Below, one piece after another: positions 29,278-39,328 of a stretch of 64,000 bases of DNA. A program made the position numbers and the translations under genes. Origin of the DNA: Bacteroidaceae bacterium (GTDB taxonomy: Bacteria; Bacteroidota; Bacteroidia; Bacteroidales; Bacteroidaceae); contig JAFYQK010000025.1 in the NCBI GenBank assembly GCA_017547165.1, positions 62,001 through 126,000 on the forward strand. The letters are read 5' to 3'. Within the stretch, counting starts at the first letter, position 1; every line of letters begins with the position of its first letter. The notes beneath the pieces are model-generated. The model did no database searches. It had not been told where the DNA came from and saw only the letters and a program-made list of their open reading frames with translations.

Positions 29278-29632
29278 TTTTTGTTTTGGGTGTAAAGTTA
29301 CAAAAAACGCGAGACTTTGCCAAAAATTACAGTAATTTCCTAAAGGAAAAGCGTCTTTAAAGCACTTTGACTTCCCAAACAAGGATAATGACATTGTCGC
29401 ATAACTTTGCTGAGAAGAAAAACTACAGAACACGAGTCAACAAGTAGCAAGACGTGTAAAAGTGCTGATTACCGAGCAAACTGAGAAATCAAACTTCTAT
29501 AACAATAGACAGACTTGTCTATAAAACCTATCTGTCCATTTGCTTTAGACAATACTTTGTTTGAGGTCATTCGTCGTAATGTTTTGCCTCAAAGAAAGTA
29601 ATGTTTCAGGCAAAAGAATATGGTAAAAGAAA
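29278..29632. other. Intergenic region between argS start and rpsO terminator
   Basis: No gene seen. A weak minus-strand promoter for argS may sit at 29293-29323 (TAACTTTA with a TTG 20 bp upstream). A small hairpin ATAGACA-gact-TGTCTAT occurs at 29505-29522, and a TAACTTTG box on the plus strand (29402-29409) has no downstream gene in that direction. Confidence 0.5.
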
Positions 29633-29668
29633 AAGAGGGGATACCTCGTTAAAAAGGTACACCCTCTT
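29633..29668 (-). terminator. rpsO intrinsic terminator
   Basis: Two-part stem: AAGAGGG/CCCTCTT outer and TACCT/AGGTA inner with an 8-nt loop; on the minus strand it is followed by TTTTTCTTTT. It ends rpsO transcripts about 40 nt after the stop. Confidence 0.88.
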
Positions 29669-29707
29669 GTGTCAGTTACTTCTGTTTTCAGAAGACCTAA
29701 AAGTGCA

Positions 29708-29977
29708 TTACTTACGCAAGCCAAGAGCCTTGATAATAGCACGGTAGCGGTTGATATCGCGGCTCTTCAAGTAGTTGAGGAGGGCACGACGCTTACCTAC
29801 CAAACCAGTCAAAGCACGCTCTGTGCTATGATCCTTACGGTTCTGCTTCATGTGCTCGGTGAGGTTCTTGATGCGGAATGTAAACAATGCAATCTGGCTC
29901 TCAGCGCTACCTGTATCGGTTGCACCCTTGCCATAGGTGGTGAAGAGCTCGGTCTTCTTCTCTGAATTCAAATACAT
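29708..29977 (-). CDS. rpsO: 30S ribosomal protein S15
   Basis: 89 aa from ATG 29977 (MYLNSEKKTELF); a GTG at 30040 would add 21 residues outside the family. The S15 signature is complete (TGSAESQIALFTFRIKNLTEHMK, KDHSTERAL, RALLNYL). Binds 16S rRNA helices 20-22 early in 30S assembly. A monocistronic gene with its own terminator. Confidence 0.97.
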   Translation of the reverse strand: MYLNSEKKTELFTTYGKGATDTGSAESQIALFTFRIKNLTEHMKQNRKDHSTERALTGLVGKRRALLNYLKSRDINRYRAIIKALGLRK

Positions 29978-30062
29978 AGTGTTTGTAGAATTTTGAATTA
30001 TGTAACTTGTTTGCCGTGCAGCTTCCATTCGTTCGGGCACTGCCTCCGGTCAAATGCGGATG

Positions 30063-30091
30063 CAAAGGTAAGAAAAAGTATTGGAAATCAA
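30063..30091 (-). promoter_or_regulatory. Likely rpsO promoter
   Basis: On the minus strand TTG (30091-30089), 18 bp, TACCTTTG (30070-30063), giving a leader of roughly 80 nt that could hold the S15 autoregulatory site. Confidence 0.55.
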
Positions 30092-30177
30092 TATAGATAG
30101 TTTAAAGTTTTTTATCCGTTTGGAGCATATTTGCTGTTTTTAGACTGTATTTTAAGTATAGATTCCTTTATTATATG

Positions 30178-30185
30178 TACCTTTG
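30178..30185 (+). promoter_or_regulatory. Promoter -7 box of typA
   Basis: TACCTTTG (TAnnTTTG), 44 bp before the typA ATG. No clear -33 partner at the usual distance. Confidence 0.5.
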
Positions 30186-30229
30186 TACGCATTTATAGCA
30201 TAAAAAGTTCATAGAAAAACTTCAATAAT

Positions 30230-32029
30230 ATGCAAGACATTCGTAATATTGCAATCATAGCACACGTAGACCATGGCAAGACCACATTGGTGGATAAAAT
30301 GCTATTGGCCGGAAACTTGTTCCGCGAGAACCAACAGTCGGGCGAACTGATGCTCGATAACAACGAGTTGGAGCGCGAGCGTGGCATCACCATTCTATCC
30401 AAGAACGTATCAATAGTTTACCGCGACACTAAGATTAACATCATCGACACTCCGGGGCACTCGGACTTTGGCGGAGAGGTGGAACGCGTACTCAACATGG
30501 CCGACGGTTGCATCCTGCTGGTTGATGCTTTTGAGGGTCCCATGCCACAAACACGCTTTGTATTGCAGAAAGCTTTGGAGATTGGACTGAAACCTCTGGT
30601 GGTAGTGAACAAGGTTGACAAGCCCAACTGCCGTCCCGAGGAGGTTTACGAGATGGTCTTTGACCTGATGTGTGACCTCAATGCCACTGAGGGACAATTG
30701 GATTTCCCCGTTATCTATGGTTCGGCGAAAAACAACTGGATGGGTGAAGACTTCAATTCTCCAACACAAGATATCACATATTTATTGGACCAGATTCTAG
30801 AGCATGTGCCCGCTCCCGAGAAGTTGGATGGCACCCCACAGATGCTGATAACTAGTCTGGACTACTCTAACTATACTGGCCGTATAGCTGTGGGCCGCAT
30901 TCATCGTGGCACCTTGCGCGAAGGCATGAATGTGACTATAATTCATCGTGACGGAAGCAAAGAAAAAACCAAGATTAAAGAGGTGCACACCTTCACCGGC
31001 ATGGGCCGAATGAAAACAACCGAAGCTGGTAGTGGTGACATCTGTGCGCTGATTGGATTGGAGCGTTTCGAAATAGGCGACACCATCTGCGATTACGAGA
31101 ATCCAGAAGCTCTGCCAAGCATCAACATCGACGAGCCCACCATGTCCATGCTCTTCACCATCAACGATTCTCCTTTCTTTGGCAAGGAGGGCAAGTTCTG
31201 CACAAGTCGCCACATTCAAGAGCGTTTGGATAAGGAGTTGGAAAAGAATCTAGCTTTGCGAGTATCTACTATAGAAGGTTATACCGACCGATGGATAGTA
31301 AGTGGTCGTGGTGTGTTGCACCTTTCCGTATTGGTGGAAACCATGCGACGCGAAGGTTATGAGTTACAGGTAGGCCAGCCTCAGGTTATCTACAAGGAGA
31401 TTGACGGCGTCCGATGTGAACCTATAGAGGAACTGACAATCAATGTGCCAGAGGAGTTCAGCAGCAAGATGATTGACATGGTAACACGTCGCAAAGGCGA
31501 GATGACAAGTATGGAAAGTCAAGGCGAGCGTGTGAACATTGAGTTCAACATTCCATCACGTGGCATCATCGGTTTACGCACCAATGTACTGACCGCCTCA
31601 CAGGGCGAGGCCATAATGGCACACCGTTTCAAAGAGTACCAACCCTTTAAAGGCGAGATAAACCGTCGCACCAACGGTTCTCTAATATCCTTGGAAAGCG
31701 GAAATGCATTTGCCTATGCTATTGACCATTTGCAAGACCGTGGCAAGTTCTTCATTGAGCCACAGGATCAGGTTTATGCCGGCCAGGTGATTGGCGAACA
31801 TGTGCATGACATCGACTTGGTAATCAATGTTTGCAAAGCAAAACAGCTGACCAATGTGCGCGCCAGCGGAACAGATGAGAAGGCACGCATTATCCCTGCT
31901 ACAATCTTCTCACTCGAGGAGGCATTAGAATATATCAAGGCCGACGAATATGTTGAGGTTACACCTCAGTCAATGCGTCTGCGCAAGGTGATTTTGGACC
32001 ATTTGGAGAGAAAACGCGCAGGACGATAA
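30230..32029 (+). CDS. typA: Ribosome-associated GTPase TypA/BipA
   Basis: 599 aa, usual length. A translational GTPase that helps 50S assembly and stress adaptation. G motifs: [14 protein letters not shown] (G1), RGITI (G2), [15 protein letters not shown] (G3), NKVDKP (G4) and SAK (G5) near residue 164. Domain II and the BipA-specific C-terminal domain follow ([20 protein letters not shown]). Divergent from rpsO. Confidence 0.96.
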   Translation: MQDIRNIAIIAHVDHGKTTLVDKMLLAGNLFRENQQSGELMLDNNELERERGITILSKNVSIVYRDTKINIIDTPGHSDFGGEVERVLNMADGCILLVDAFEGPMPQTRFVLQKALEIGLKPLVVVNKVDKPNCRPEEVYEMVFDLMCDLNATEGQLDFPVIYGSAKNNWMGEDFNSPTQDITYLLDQILEHVPAPEKLDGTPQMLITSLDYSNYTGRIAVGRIHRGTLREGMNVTIIHRDGSKEKTKIKEVHTFTGMGRMKTTEAGSGDICALIGLERFEIGDTICDYENPEALPSINIDEPTMSMLFTINDSPFFGKEGKFCTSRHIQERLDKELEKNLALRVSTIEGYTDRWIVSGRGVLHLSVLVETMRREGYELQVGQPQVIYKEIDGVRCEPIEELTINVPEEFSSKMIDMVTRRKGEMTSMESQGERVNIEFNIPSRGIIGLRTNVLTASQGEAIMAHRFKEYQPFKGEINRRTNGSLISLESGNAFAYAIDHLQDRGKFFIEPQDQVYAGQVIGEHVHDIDLVINVCKAKQLTNVRASGTDEKARIIPATIFSLEEALEYIKADEYVEVTPQSMRLRKVILDHLERKRAGR

Positions 32030-32162
32030 ACGGACTGAAGTCAAGCTTGATGAGCGAAGGCGACTGCTTTAGCTTCATGAACCAAAGTAAATAATAAAGG
32101 TAATAACTATTTATAGAACATAATTTCTACAGCATCTATACTCTCTATAGCATCTATAAATT

Positions 32163-34718
32163 ATGAAAAACTACAAGAAATATTTAACCGAAGTTGGTGT
32201 AGTGGCATTGTTTGCACTAATCAGCATGGTTTACTTCTGGGAACCCATTCAACAAGGCAAGGTTCTCTCTGGTCACGACCACACTGGTGCCGTTGGCTCC
32301 AGCATAGAAATGCAGGAGTATCGAGAGAAACATAATGGCGAACGCACCCGTTGGACCAACACCCTGTTCTCAGGCATGCCAACATATCAAATGGCACCAG
32401 CCTATGAAAGCACCGAGACTTTAGCCGTGATTCAAAAATGGTATAGCCTTTATTTGCCTCAAGTAGCTTCATATGTGTTTATCATGCTTCTTGGTTTCTA
32501 CATTATGCTACGATGCTTCAACTTCAAGGTATGGATGTCGGCTTTAGGTGCCATTTTATGGGCATTCTCAAGCTATTATTTCATAATCATTGCCGCAGGT
32601 CATATTTGGAAACTTTACACTTTGGCTTTCATTCCTCCTACAATAGGTGGTATGGCTTTGTGTTATAGAGGAAAACGCGGTTGGGGTGTTGTTGTGAGTG
32701 GCATATTTATGGCGTTGCAGATAGTCTCCAACCATGTACAGATGACATACTACTTCCTGCTGCCCATATTTGCCATATCTTTAGGTTGGCTCCTTTCGGA
32801 CCTGAAACAAAAGAAGGGCGTTGTACATTGGATTAAGGGAAGTATTGCCTTTGCTATCGGTTGCATCCTTGGTGTTGCGGTGAACATATCAAATCTGTAT
32901 CACACTTGGGAATACAGCAAGGAGAGTATGCGTGGCAAAAGCGAACTGACTCACAAGACAAAGAATCCGGCCGACCAAACATCAAGCGGTCTTGAACGCA
33001 GCTACATCACAGCATGGAGTTATGGCATTGGCGAGACATGGACTCTGCTGGTTCCCAACACCAAAGGCGGTGCAAGCATGCCTTTAGCACACAGCGAAAC
33101 AGCAATGTCAAAAGCTGATAGTCAGTATCGCCCCATATACAATCAATTAGGTCAATATTGGGGAGAACAACCCGGTACAAGCGGACCTGTATATGTTGGT
33201 GCATTTGTGTGTATGCTATTTGTATTATGTCTTCTTATTGTCAGAGGACCGATATGCTGGGCCTTATTGCTGGCAACAATGCTTTCGGTAGCCTTGTCAT
33301 GGGGTAAGAATTTCATGTGGTTTACCGACCTATTCCTGGATTATGTGCCAATGTACGACAAGTTCCGCACAGTGGCATCTATTCTTGTGATAGCAGAGTT
33401 TACTATACCCTTGATGGCAATGATGGCATTGAAGAAGTTTGTTGAAGACCCTTCAAGCGTTATACTAAATGTTCCCGTTATTAATAAGAAGGTTAATGCC
33501 CTGTGGTTGAGTTTCATTATCACTGGCGGCATATGTTTCCTCTTCTGGCTCACACCTGATGCATTCTTTGGTAATTATGTTTCTTCGAACGAGCATCAAG
33601 GAATTCAGTCGTTGGCAAGTGCTGGGTATGTTGACCAATCGTTTGTTAATGGTTTATTGGATAACCTTAACGAAATGCGCCGTTATGTGTTTACCACAGA
33701 TGCCATGCGCTCCTTATGCGTTATATTTATTGGCACAGTACTAATGGTATTACATTACTTTAACAAGCTCAAAGCATTGCCCATGACATTGCTCATTATG
33801 GTACTTTGTCTGACAGATATGTGGAACGTAAATAAGCGCTATCTCAATGATACCATGTTTGTTTATCCACGCCCCACAGAACAATCTTTTGAACGCACAC
33901 AGGCTGACGACGTAATCCTGCTTGACCCTACAGAGTATCATCGCGTGTTAGATCTTACAGAAAACACCTTCAACAGCAATACCGCCTCTTATTGGCATAA
34001 GAGTATTGGCGGATATCATGCAGCCAAATTGCGCCGCTACCAAGAGGTGATTGAGGAGCACATCTCGCCAGAAATCCATCGTTTGCGTAATTCCATCATT
34101 GAGACTCGTGGCAACCTGCAGGTTGCAAAAGGCGACAGCTTGTACCCTGTCTTGAATATGCTCAACATGAGATATGTGATGGTGAAAACCAAGGAAGGAG
34201 CCAAGGAAACTGTATTCAATCCATCTGCTATGGGAAATGCTTGGTTTGTATCAGAGATAAAGTGGGTTGACAATGCAGATGATGAAATAAAGGCTATCGG
34301 TGAAGTAAATCTGCACAAGACAGCGGTGGTTGACAGAAAATTCCAAGCAGATATTTCTGATTTGCATACTAACGCAGATAGCTGTAAGAAAGACATCAAA
34401 TTGGTGGAATACGAAGCCAACAAACTCCGATATGAAGTTGAATCCGAAAAAGGCGGAGTTGTAGTATTCTCCGATATATATTATCCAGGATGGACTGCTA
34501 CAATTTCCGGTAAGGAGATTCCTGTTGCTCGCGCCAACTACATACTGCGAGCCATACAAGTACCTTCCGGCAAGCATGAGGTGGTAATGGAATTTGATCC
34601 CCAAACCGTCCATACTACCGAAACAATTGGTTATACAGCATTGTCAATTTTAGGTTTGGCTATGATAGGAATGATAATAGTAACAATAATAATAAACAGA
34701 AAAAAATGCCAGAAGTAG
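32163..34718 (+). CDS. YfhO-family multi-span membrane protein
   Basis: 851 aa. About a dozen hydrophobic helices, starting at residues ~8-25 and dense between ~95 and 570, then an extracytoplasmic beta-rich tail (~590-820) and a last helix. The early motif LSGHDHTGAVGSS and LFSGMPTYQ are typical of Bacteroidetes YfhO proteins. In Firmicutes YfhO is a GT-C-like enzyme that glycosylates lipoteichoic acid; here it could be a polyprenyl-sugar-dependent glycosyltransferase. It overlaps a GT2 gene by 13 bp, supporting a glycan role. Confidence 0.82.
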   Translation: MKNYKKYLTEVGVVALFALISMVYFWEPIQQGKVLSGHDHTGAVGSSIEMQEYREKHNGERTRWTNTLFSGMPTYQMAPAYESTETLAVIQKWYSLYLPQVASYVFIMLLGFYIMLRCFNFKVWMSALGAILWAFSSYYFIIIAAGHIWKLYTLAFIPPTIGGMALCYRGKRGWGVVVSGIFMALQIVSNHVQMTYYFLLPIFAISLGWLLSDLKQKKGVVHWIKGSIAFAIGCILGVAVNISNLYHTWEYSKESMRGKSELTHKTKNPADQTSSGLERSYITAWSYGIGETWTLLVPNTKGGASMPLAHSETAMSKADSQYRPIYNQLGQYWGEQPGTSGPVYVGAFVCMLFVLCLLIVRGPICWALLLATMLSVALSWGKNFMWFTDLFLDYVPMYDKFRTVASILVIAEFTIPLMAMMALKKFVEDPSSVILNVPVINKKVNALWLSFIITGGICFLFWLTPDAFFGNYVSSNEHQGIQSLASAGYVDQSFVNGLLDNLNEMRRYVFTTDAMRSLCVIFIGTVLMVLHYFNKLKALPMTLLIMVLCLTDMWNVNKRYLNDTMFVYPRPTEQSFERTQADDVILLDPTEYHRVLDLTENTFNSNTASYWHKSIGGYHAAKLRRYQEVIEEHISPEIHRLRNSIIETRGNLQVAKGDSLYPVLNMLNMRYVMVKTKEGAKETVFNPSAMGNAWFVSEIKWVDNADDEIKAIGEVNLHKTAVVDRKFQADISDLHTNADSCKKDIKLVEYEANKLRYEVESEKGGVVVFSDIYYPGWTATISGKEIPVARANYILRAIQVPSGKHEVVMEFDPQTVHTTETIGYTALSILGLAMIGMIIVTIIINRKKCQK

Positions 34719-35584
34719 ATCCTGCCTCGCCTGTGCCTCCGTCGAGCACAGAGGCGCAACAAAAATGTTTTGATGGAACATTTTTTCCAAAGTTCACGGT
34801 TATAACCGTTACTTACAACGCGGAACAAACCCTAGAACGCACGCTGAAAAGCGTTGCCTCGCAAACCTATCCCAATATCGAGCATGTTATCGTGGATGGG
34901 GTAAGTAACGACGGAACCTTATCCTTGATTCAAGAGTATGCCGAAGACAATTCGGTATGCGAGCATCAGCATGAAATATGTTTTATCCGTGAACCTGACA
35001 GAGGCTTGTATGATGCCATGAATAAGGCCATCGACGCTGCCAATGGAGACTATTTGATTTTCCTTAATGCCGGTGACAAGTTCCATTCACCTGACACTCT
35101 GTCAAAAGTCGTTGAGAGTGTCGGAACTTACACAAATTTAACTTCTGAAGAATGCGAACAAAGGCCAGCCGTATTATATGGAGAAACCGATTTGGTAGAC
35201 GAAAATGGTTCTTTTGTACGACACCGCCGCCTACAGGCTCCTACACACCTTACTTGGAGAAGTTTCTTGAATGGAATGCTTGTTTGTCACCAAAGTTTCT
35301 ATGTACGCACAGAACTTGCCAAAGATTTTCACTATGACTTGAACTATAGGTTTAGTGCAGATTTTGATTGGTGCGTGCGTATAATGAAGTATGCTGAAGC
35401 AAAACAAATGCTACTGCATAACACTCAAGAAATCCTAACCGATTATTTATCGGAAGGCATGACAACAAAAAATAAGCGCAAATCACTTTTCGAGCGCTTG
35501 CGCATTATGTGTCGCCACTATGGGTGCCTTGCAGCTATCAGACAGCATCTATGGTTTGTAGTGAGAGCCATAACCAAGCCATAA
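34706..35584 (+). CDS. Family 2 glycosyltransferase
   Basis: 292 aa. GT-A fold: FTVITVTYNAEQTLERTLKSVASQTYP (~32-58), VDGVSNDGT as the nucleotide-binding Asp motif, EPDRGLYDAMNKAI, GDYLIFLNAGDKF (DxD equivalent) and the acceptor-side SADFDWCVR. Close in pattern to WcaE/WbbD-type enzymes for surface polysaccharide. The first ~28 residues are Pro/Ser-rich, so a slightly later start is possible, but no nearby ATG exists. Overlaps the YfhO gene, so translation is coupled. Confidence 0.88.
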   Translation: MPEVDPASPVPPSSTEAQQKCFDGTFFPKFTVITVTYNAEQTLERTLKSVASQTYPNIEHVIVDGVSNDGTLSLIQEYAEDNSVCEHQHEICFIREPDRGLYDAMNKAIDAANGDYLIFLNAGDKFHSPDTLSKVVESVGTYTNLTSEECEQRPAVLYGETDLVDENGSFVRHRRLQAPTHLTWRSFLNGMLVCHQSFYVRTELAKDFHYDLNYRFSADFDWCVRIMKYAEAKQMLLHNTQEILTDYLSEGMTTKNKRKSLFERLRIMCRHYGCLAAIRQHLWFVVRAITKP

Positions 35585-35643
35585 GGTCAATATTATAGTC
35601 TTATTAAATACAGTATATCTAATAACCCTACTACCCTCTCCTT

Positions 35644-36048
35644 TCAACGCTTAAAGGCCAAGCGAAATATGAGCAGAAGAGCAAAGGCACAGAGGGCACC
35701 GAAACTATTTGCCCACACATCCAACCAGTCACCATGGCGAGAGGTTGTAAGGTATGCCTGACCTAATTCCATCAAACCGCCATAGAGCGATGCAAACACA
35801 GATATCAAGAGGAATTGCCAAAAGGCTGTTCCTCTTTTTCTTTTTGTTAGGTTACCGTTTTTATGCGGAAAGATTATGAATTCTATCCCCATAACCAAGG
35901 TCACAAATCCATACATCAACCAATGCGCCCACTTGTCGGCAAATTGCACATCTACCTGTGGGAACTCTTGTGCAGGCATCAGGCTGAGCGTAGTGATTAA
36001 AAGAATAGTCAGAATGGAAAATATATGATAACGAAGTATTCTTTTCAT
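35644..36048 (-). CDS. VanZ-like membrane protein
   Basis: 134 aa with four predicted transmembrane segments: ~10-25, ~42-60, ~75-95 and ~110-130. VanZ-family features: FADKWAHWLMYGFVTL and MELGQAY...DWLDVWANSFGALCAF. Original VanZ confers low-level teicoplanin resistance; in Bacteroidetes the family is common and of unknown function. It starts inside the stop codon of the preceding glycosyltransferase (TAATG), so both are translated together. Confidence 0.82.
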   Translation of the reverse strand: MKRILRYHIFSILTILLITTLSLMPAQEFPQVDVQFADKWAHWLMYGFVTLVMGIEFIIFPHKNGNLTKRKRGTAFWQFLLISVFASLYGGLMELGQAYLTTSRHGDWLDVWANSFGALCAFALLLIFRLAFKR

Positions 36049-37301
36049 TATTTATCGTTAATAAGTCCTTGATATAATGCGATGTATTTTTGAGCGATGA
36101 CTTCACCAGAATACTTATTAAGTACCTCATCCCTTAAATTATTCTTGTTGATTGAGTCACCTTTTATAAAAGCCCACTTTATGCCTTCAGCCAGACTTTG
36201 GACAGAAAGATAATCTGCCATGAAACCATTAAGCTTATGAGTGATAATGTCAGTCTGTCCACTATTACCAAAAGAGACAGGAATACAACCACAAGCCTGT
36301 GCTTCAATTAGTGTTTGTCCAAAAGTTTCGTACAACGATGCAGAAATGGAAACATCAGCCGCCGAATATAGACACGACAGAATGGCATTATCTCCAACCC
36401 ATCCCATATCAGTATGCGTAACAGGAATATAAGGTTTCTCCTTCTTGAACTTTCCGAAAGTGATAAGATGCAGTTGCTCGGCGGTATATATTTTGCTGTC
36501 TATCAAATATTGAATAGCCTGTATTACCATACCGAAACCTTTAATGGGATCATCTATTCTTACCGCACCGAAAATGATCACCTTCTTATTTTGGGCAATA
36601 CCCAATTGCTCCCGACATTTATTTTTATCCTTTATTTGAAAATCCGATAGGGAGAGAGTATTAGGAATTACTTGAGTAGGACAATACCTTGATAAAGCGC
36701 TTTCCTTAACTTGCCTTTCCAACCATCGGCTTACAGTTACGATACTGATGCCGCTACGCTCGAAGAGTTTTTGTTTTTTCAGGAAAACTTTATTTGAAAG
36801 ATCTTTCTTATGGGGAAGAAAAAGGAAAGGACACTCCATACATTCCGTTTTGAACTTGTCACACGAATATGCATGATGGCAAATACCGGTACATTGCCAC
36901 ATGTCGTGCATGGTCCATACTATCTTTTTACCAGAACGGATGATTTTCTGCAGACAGTCCAATGAGAGCATTCCTTGATTGGTCCAATGAAGGTGCACTA
37001 TGTCAGCCTCAGCAAATTCTTTTGTTTGGGTAATGTCATATCCCGTATTTGCGATAGAAACTTTAAACAGATTTTTAATGCAGAACAGATTATTGCACCA
37101 TATAACAAAGCGTTCCCATACAAATCGCCATACATCAAACTTGCTTTGTTTGAGGGCAATAACCGACGGGTGGTTCGTTTGACGATCACGAACCATCATT
37201 TTTGCATTGATACCAGCTTCTTCAAGAGCGATTAAAAGACGACGAGCTGCTATTGCCCCGCCACCAGCACTTTCTGTGGTCGAAATAAGTAAAACATTCA
37301 T
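36048..37301 (-). CDS. Family 4 glycosyltransferase with a Cys cluster
   Basis: 417 aa, GT-B fold. N-terminal AGGGAIAARRLLIALEEAGI acceptor-side motif; C-terminal ADVSISASLYETFGQTLIEAQACGCIPVSF is the GT4 donor-binding E-x7-E motif. Residues ~125-160 (TMHDMWQCTGICHHAYSC, ECMECPF) hold a six-Cys cluster seen in WcaC-like enzymes, perhaps structural. Cytoplasmic or membrane-associated, acting in surface polysaccharide synthesis. In an operon with the preceding glycosyltransferase and VanZ-like gene. Confidence 0.88.
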   Translation of the reverse strand: MNVLLISTTESAGGGAIAARRLLIALEEAGINAKMMVRDRQTNHPSVIALKQSKFDVWRFVWERFVIWCNNLFCIKNLFKVSIANTGYDITQTKEFAEADIVHLHWTNQGMLSLDCLQKIIRSGKKIVWTMHDMWQCTGICHHAYSCDKFKTECMECPFLFLPHKKDLSNKVFLKKQKLFERSGISIVTVSRWLERQVKESALSRYCPTQVIPNTLSLSDFQIKDKNKCREQLGIAQNKKVIIFGAVRIDDPIKGFGMVIQAIQYLIDSKIYTAEQLHLITFGKFKKEKPYIPVTHTDMGWVGDNAILSCLYSAADVSISASLYETFGQTLIEAQACGCIPVSFGNSGQTDIITHKLNGFMADYLSVQSLAEGIKWAFIKGDSINKNNLRDEVLNKYSGEVIAQKYIALYQGLINDK

Positions 37302-37314
37302 CTTGGCACCAGTC

Positions 37315-38370
37315 TCAATTATACTCCTTTTTGCCCATCCATTTCTTTATCCTGTTTTTCAATGCCGTTTTTATGGCAGAAGCACTGCCATATCGGATAT
37401 TAAGCAAAAGTTCCTCAAAACTTCGCGCAATTTTAACCCATGGACACATCCACCCCAGGATGCGATAAGCACGATGTCTGTAGGATATGTTTTCAATAAT
37501 ATATTTGGGATGAATCAATGGTTTATGAGTTTCCGCATCAGCACTATAAGCATCAAATTCAAAACGTTTCATCGTAAAGATACGACGGAACCCACGGGGC
37601 AAGGTGTTCAGATTCGATCCATAATGTGTACTATCAGCCGTAGCCCCAAGATTATTTATTAGATTTCGCTTTGGAGTGATGCATAGACCATTATTAAGCA
37701 TCAGATACGACCAAAAAATACTTTCGTAGAAAGCTTTATGCTGATCTTTATGACGTCGACTCATTAGTAAAAAGTCGTCTCTTATGCCTCGCTCCTTAAT
37801 ATGCTCCTTAAGTTGCCTTATTGCCTGCTCATCTTCAAGCCAAGTGTAATGTTCATCCCATTGGTCAAGTACTCTGCGCCACGATGCCCAACCCCATATG
37901 CACAGATGTGCACTAAAGAAATAATCTTCCTTTATGTCCTTGGTCTCCTCCTCAAGATTGAAGCCAGTAATCATCGTTATGCGGGGATCGTGTTCATATT
38001 TGTCAAGCATCTCCTTGCAAAAATGAAAGAAACTGACCGACGGGATACTGTCATCCTCAAGTGCTATACATTTGTCAGAAATGGAGAAAGCCCATTTCTG
38101 TGCCAGATAATTTGATGGATCACATCCAGAGTTTTTTTCCTGGAACGAAGTATGGACCTCGCATTCCCAATCAATATCCCTAACAATCTCCCTACAAGCC
38201 ATGATGCCTGGCAAATCTTTTTCGTTGCGAGGACCATCCTGATACAGGAACAAACGAGAAGGACGCGCCTTCCTCACCTGTTCAAACACCTGTCCCAATT
38301 GCTTGGGTCTGTTAAAAAACAAGATCAGCACAGAAACATCTACCAAAGCCTCTTTCATGTCCGTATTCAT
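37315..38370 (-). CDS. Glycosyltransferase (GT2/GNT-I-like nucleotide-sugar transferase)
   Basis: 351 aa. VSVLILFFNRPKQLGQVFEQV at the N-terminus, RLFLYQDGPRNEKD, and CIALEDDSIPSVSFFHFCKEML (the EDD serving as DxD metal motif) match bacterial proteins related to N-acetylglucosaminyltransferase I. The conserved GWASWRRVLDQWD segment is typical of the same group. First gene of a three-gene minus operon (then GT4, VanZ-like); a promoter lies just upstream, so the true leader is very short or translation begins at Met5 (38358). Confidence 0.82.
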   Translation of the reverse strand: MNTDMKEALVDVSVLILFFNRPKQLGQVFEQVRKARPSRLFLYQDGPRNEKDLPGIMACREIVRDIDWECEVHTSFQEKNSGCDPSNYLAQKWAFSISDKCIALEDDSIPSVSFFHFCKEMLDKYEHDPRITMITGFNLEEETKDIKEDYFFSAHLCIWGWASWRRVLDQWDEHYTWLEDEQAIRQLKEHIKERGIRDDFLLMSRRHKDQHKAFYESIFWSYLMLNNGLCITPKRNLINNLGATADSTHYGSNLNTLPRGFRRIFTMKRFEFDAYSADAETHKPLIHPKYIIENISYRHRAYRILGWMCPWVKIARSFEELLLNIRYGSASAIKTALKNRIKKWMGKKEYN

Positions 38371-38383
38371 GGGTTTATCGAAT

Positions 38384-38414
38384 CAAAGGTAAGAAGATAT
38401 TGTGAGATATCAAA
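38384..38414 (-). promoter_or_regulatory. Bacteroidetes-type promoter of the glycosyltransferase operon
   Basis: On the minus strand TTTG (38414-38411), 19 bp, TACCTTTG (38391-38384). The -7 box is only 13 bp before the annotated ATG. Confidence 0.75.
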
Positions 38415-38423
38415 ATTAAAGTG

Positions 38424-38431
38424 TAACTTTG
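38424..38431 (+). promoter_or_regulatory. Promoter -7 box of the ispD-like gene
   Basis: TAACTTTG, divergent from the glycosyltransferase promoter. It overlaps an in-frame TTG codon at 38429, which rules that codon out and favours ATG 38453. Confidence 0.55.
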
Positions 38432-38452
38432 TCTGTGACAAAACAAGTAGAT

Positions 38453-39139
38453 ATGCAGGATTCTAAGGTTATAGCCATACTTTTGGCAGGAGGCAGTGGC
38501 AGTCGTTTTGGCGCAGACAGGCCCAAGCAATTCCTTGAGGTTAACGGATGCACTGTACTGGAGCATAGTATCAAAGCCTTCAACCGGTCATCTTTAGTGG
38601 ATGAGATAGTTATAGTTACCCGACAGGATTTTATTTTAGAGGTTACCTCCATTGCTTCTGCCTATCCCAAGGTCAAGCATGTCTGCACAGGAGGCAAAGA
38701 ACGCTATCATAGCACCCTCTCTGCATTGGAGGTGTGCTATAGTGGAGACAATATTTTATTAATCCATGATGCTGTTCGCCCTTTGGTAAGTGAAAACATC
38801 ATTAAAAGATGTGTGGAGGCACTGAACGAATACGATGCCGTAGGGGTTGCCGTACCCAGCACAGATACTATTGTGCGTGTTGATGCCAACGAGTGCATTG
38901 TGGAATCATTGCCCCGCGTTGCCCTTCGAAACATGCAAACACCACAAGGATTTCGCCAAAGAGTGCTACGCAAAGCATTTGATATTGGTTTGCAAGACCC
39001 ATGTTTTGCCCCTACCGACGATTGTGGTGTGGTGCGGACATATCTGCCCCATGTGCCCATCCGTATAGTGGAAGGTGAGGTTACCAACATCAAGATAACC
39101 TATCCCAAAGACCTGGAGATGATAAGGGGAGGGCGTTGA
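38453..39139 (+). CDS. ispD: 2-C-methyl-D-erythritol 4-phosphate cytidylyltransferase (IspD family)
   Basis: 228 aa from ATG 38453. CTP-binding loop LLAGGSGSRFGADRPKQFLEV, HDAVRPLV, VPSTDTIV and TDDCGVV fit IspD, third step of the MEP isoprenoid pathway. The related TarI-type enzymes make CDP-ribitol for polysaccharides; the location among glycosyltransferases leaves that open, but the motifs and length fit IspD well. Divergent from the glycosyltransferase operon and convergent with the flippase. Confidence 0.85.
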   Translation: MQDSKVIAILLAGGSGSRFGADRPKQFLEVNGCTVLEHSIKAFNRSSLVDEIVIVTRQDFILEVTSIASAYPKVKHVCTGGKERYHSTLSALEVCYSGDNILLIHDAVRPLVSENIIKRCVEALNEYDAVGVAVPSTDTIVRVDANECIVESLPRVALRNMQTPQGFRQRVLRKAFDIGLQDPCFAPTDDCGVVRTYLPHVPIRIVEGEVTNIKITYPKDLEMIRGGR

Positions 39140-39218
39140 TAACGAGAGGCTTCATTCTCCTGTTCGCATCCCTTTTGTATTGTCGTTTTCGACCTCTTCT
39201 TTTCTCTTTACAAGGAGG

Positions 39219-39283
39219 TTCCAGTTTCCTATTGGAGAACTCCAGTACTCTCATAAGAAAACTCCAGTTCTCTCGTAGGAGGA
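39219..39283. repeat. Three degenerate 21-22 bp tandem repeats
   Basis: Units at 39219-39239, 39240-39261 and 39262-39283 share TCCAGT-TCTC (variants TCCAGTTTCC, TCCAGTACTC, TCCAGTTCTC) and end in A/G-rich GAGAA, GAAAA, GGAGGA. They fill the gap between the convergent ispD and flippase genes. Confidence 0.75.
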
Positions 39284-39328
39284 CTGCCCTGATGCTGTGA
39301 TGTGATGCAAAGGCAGATGTGATAAGGC

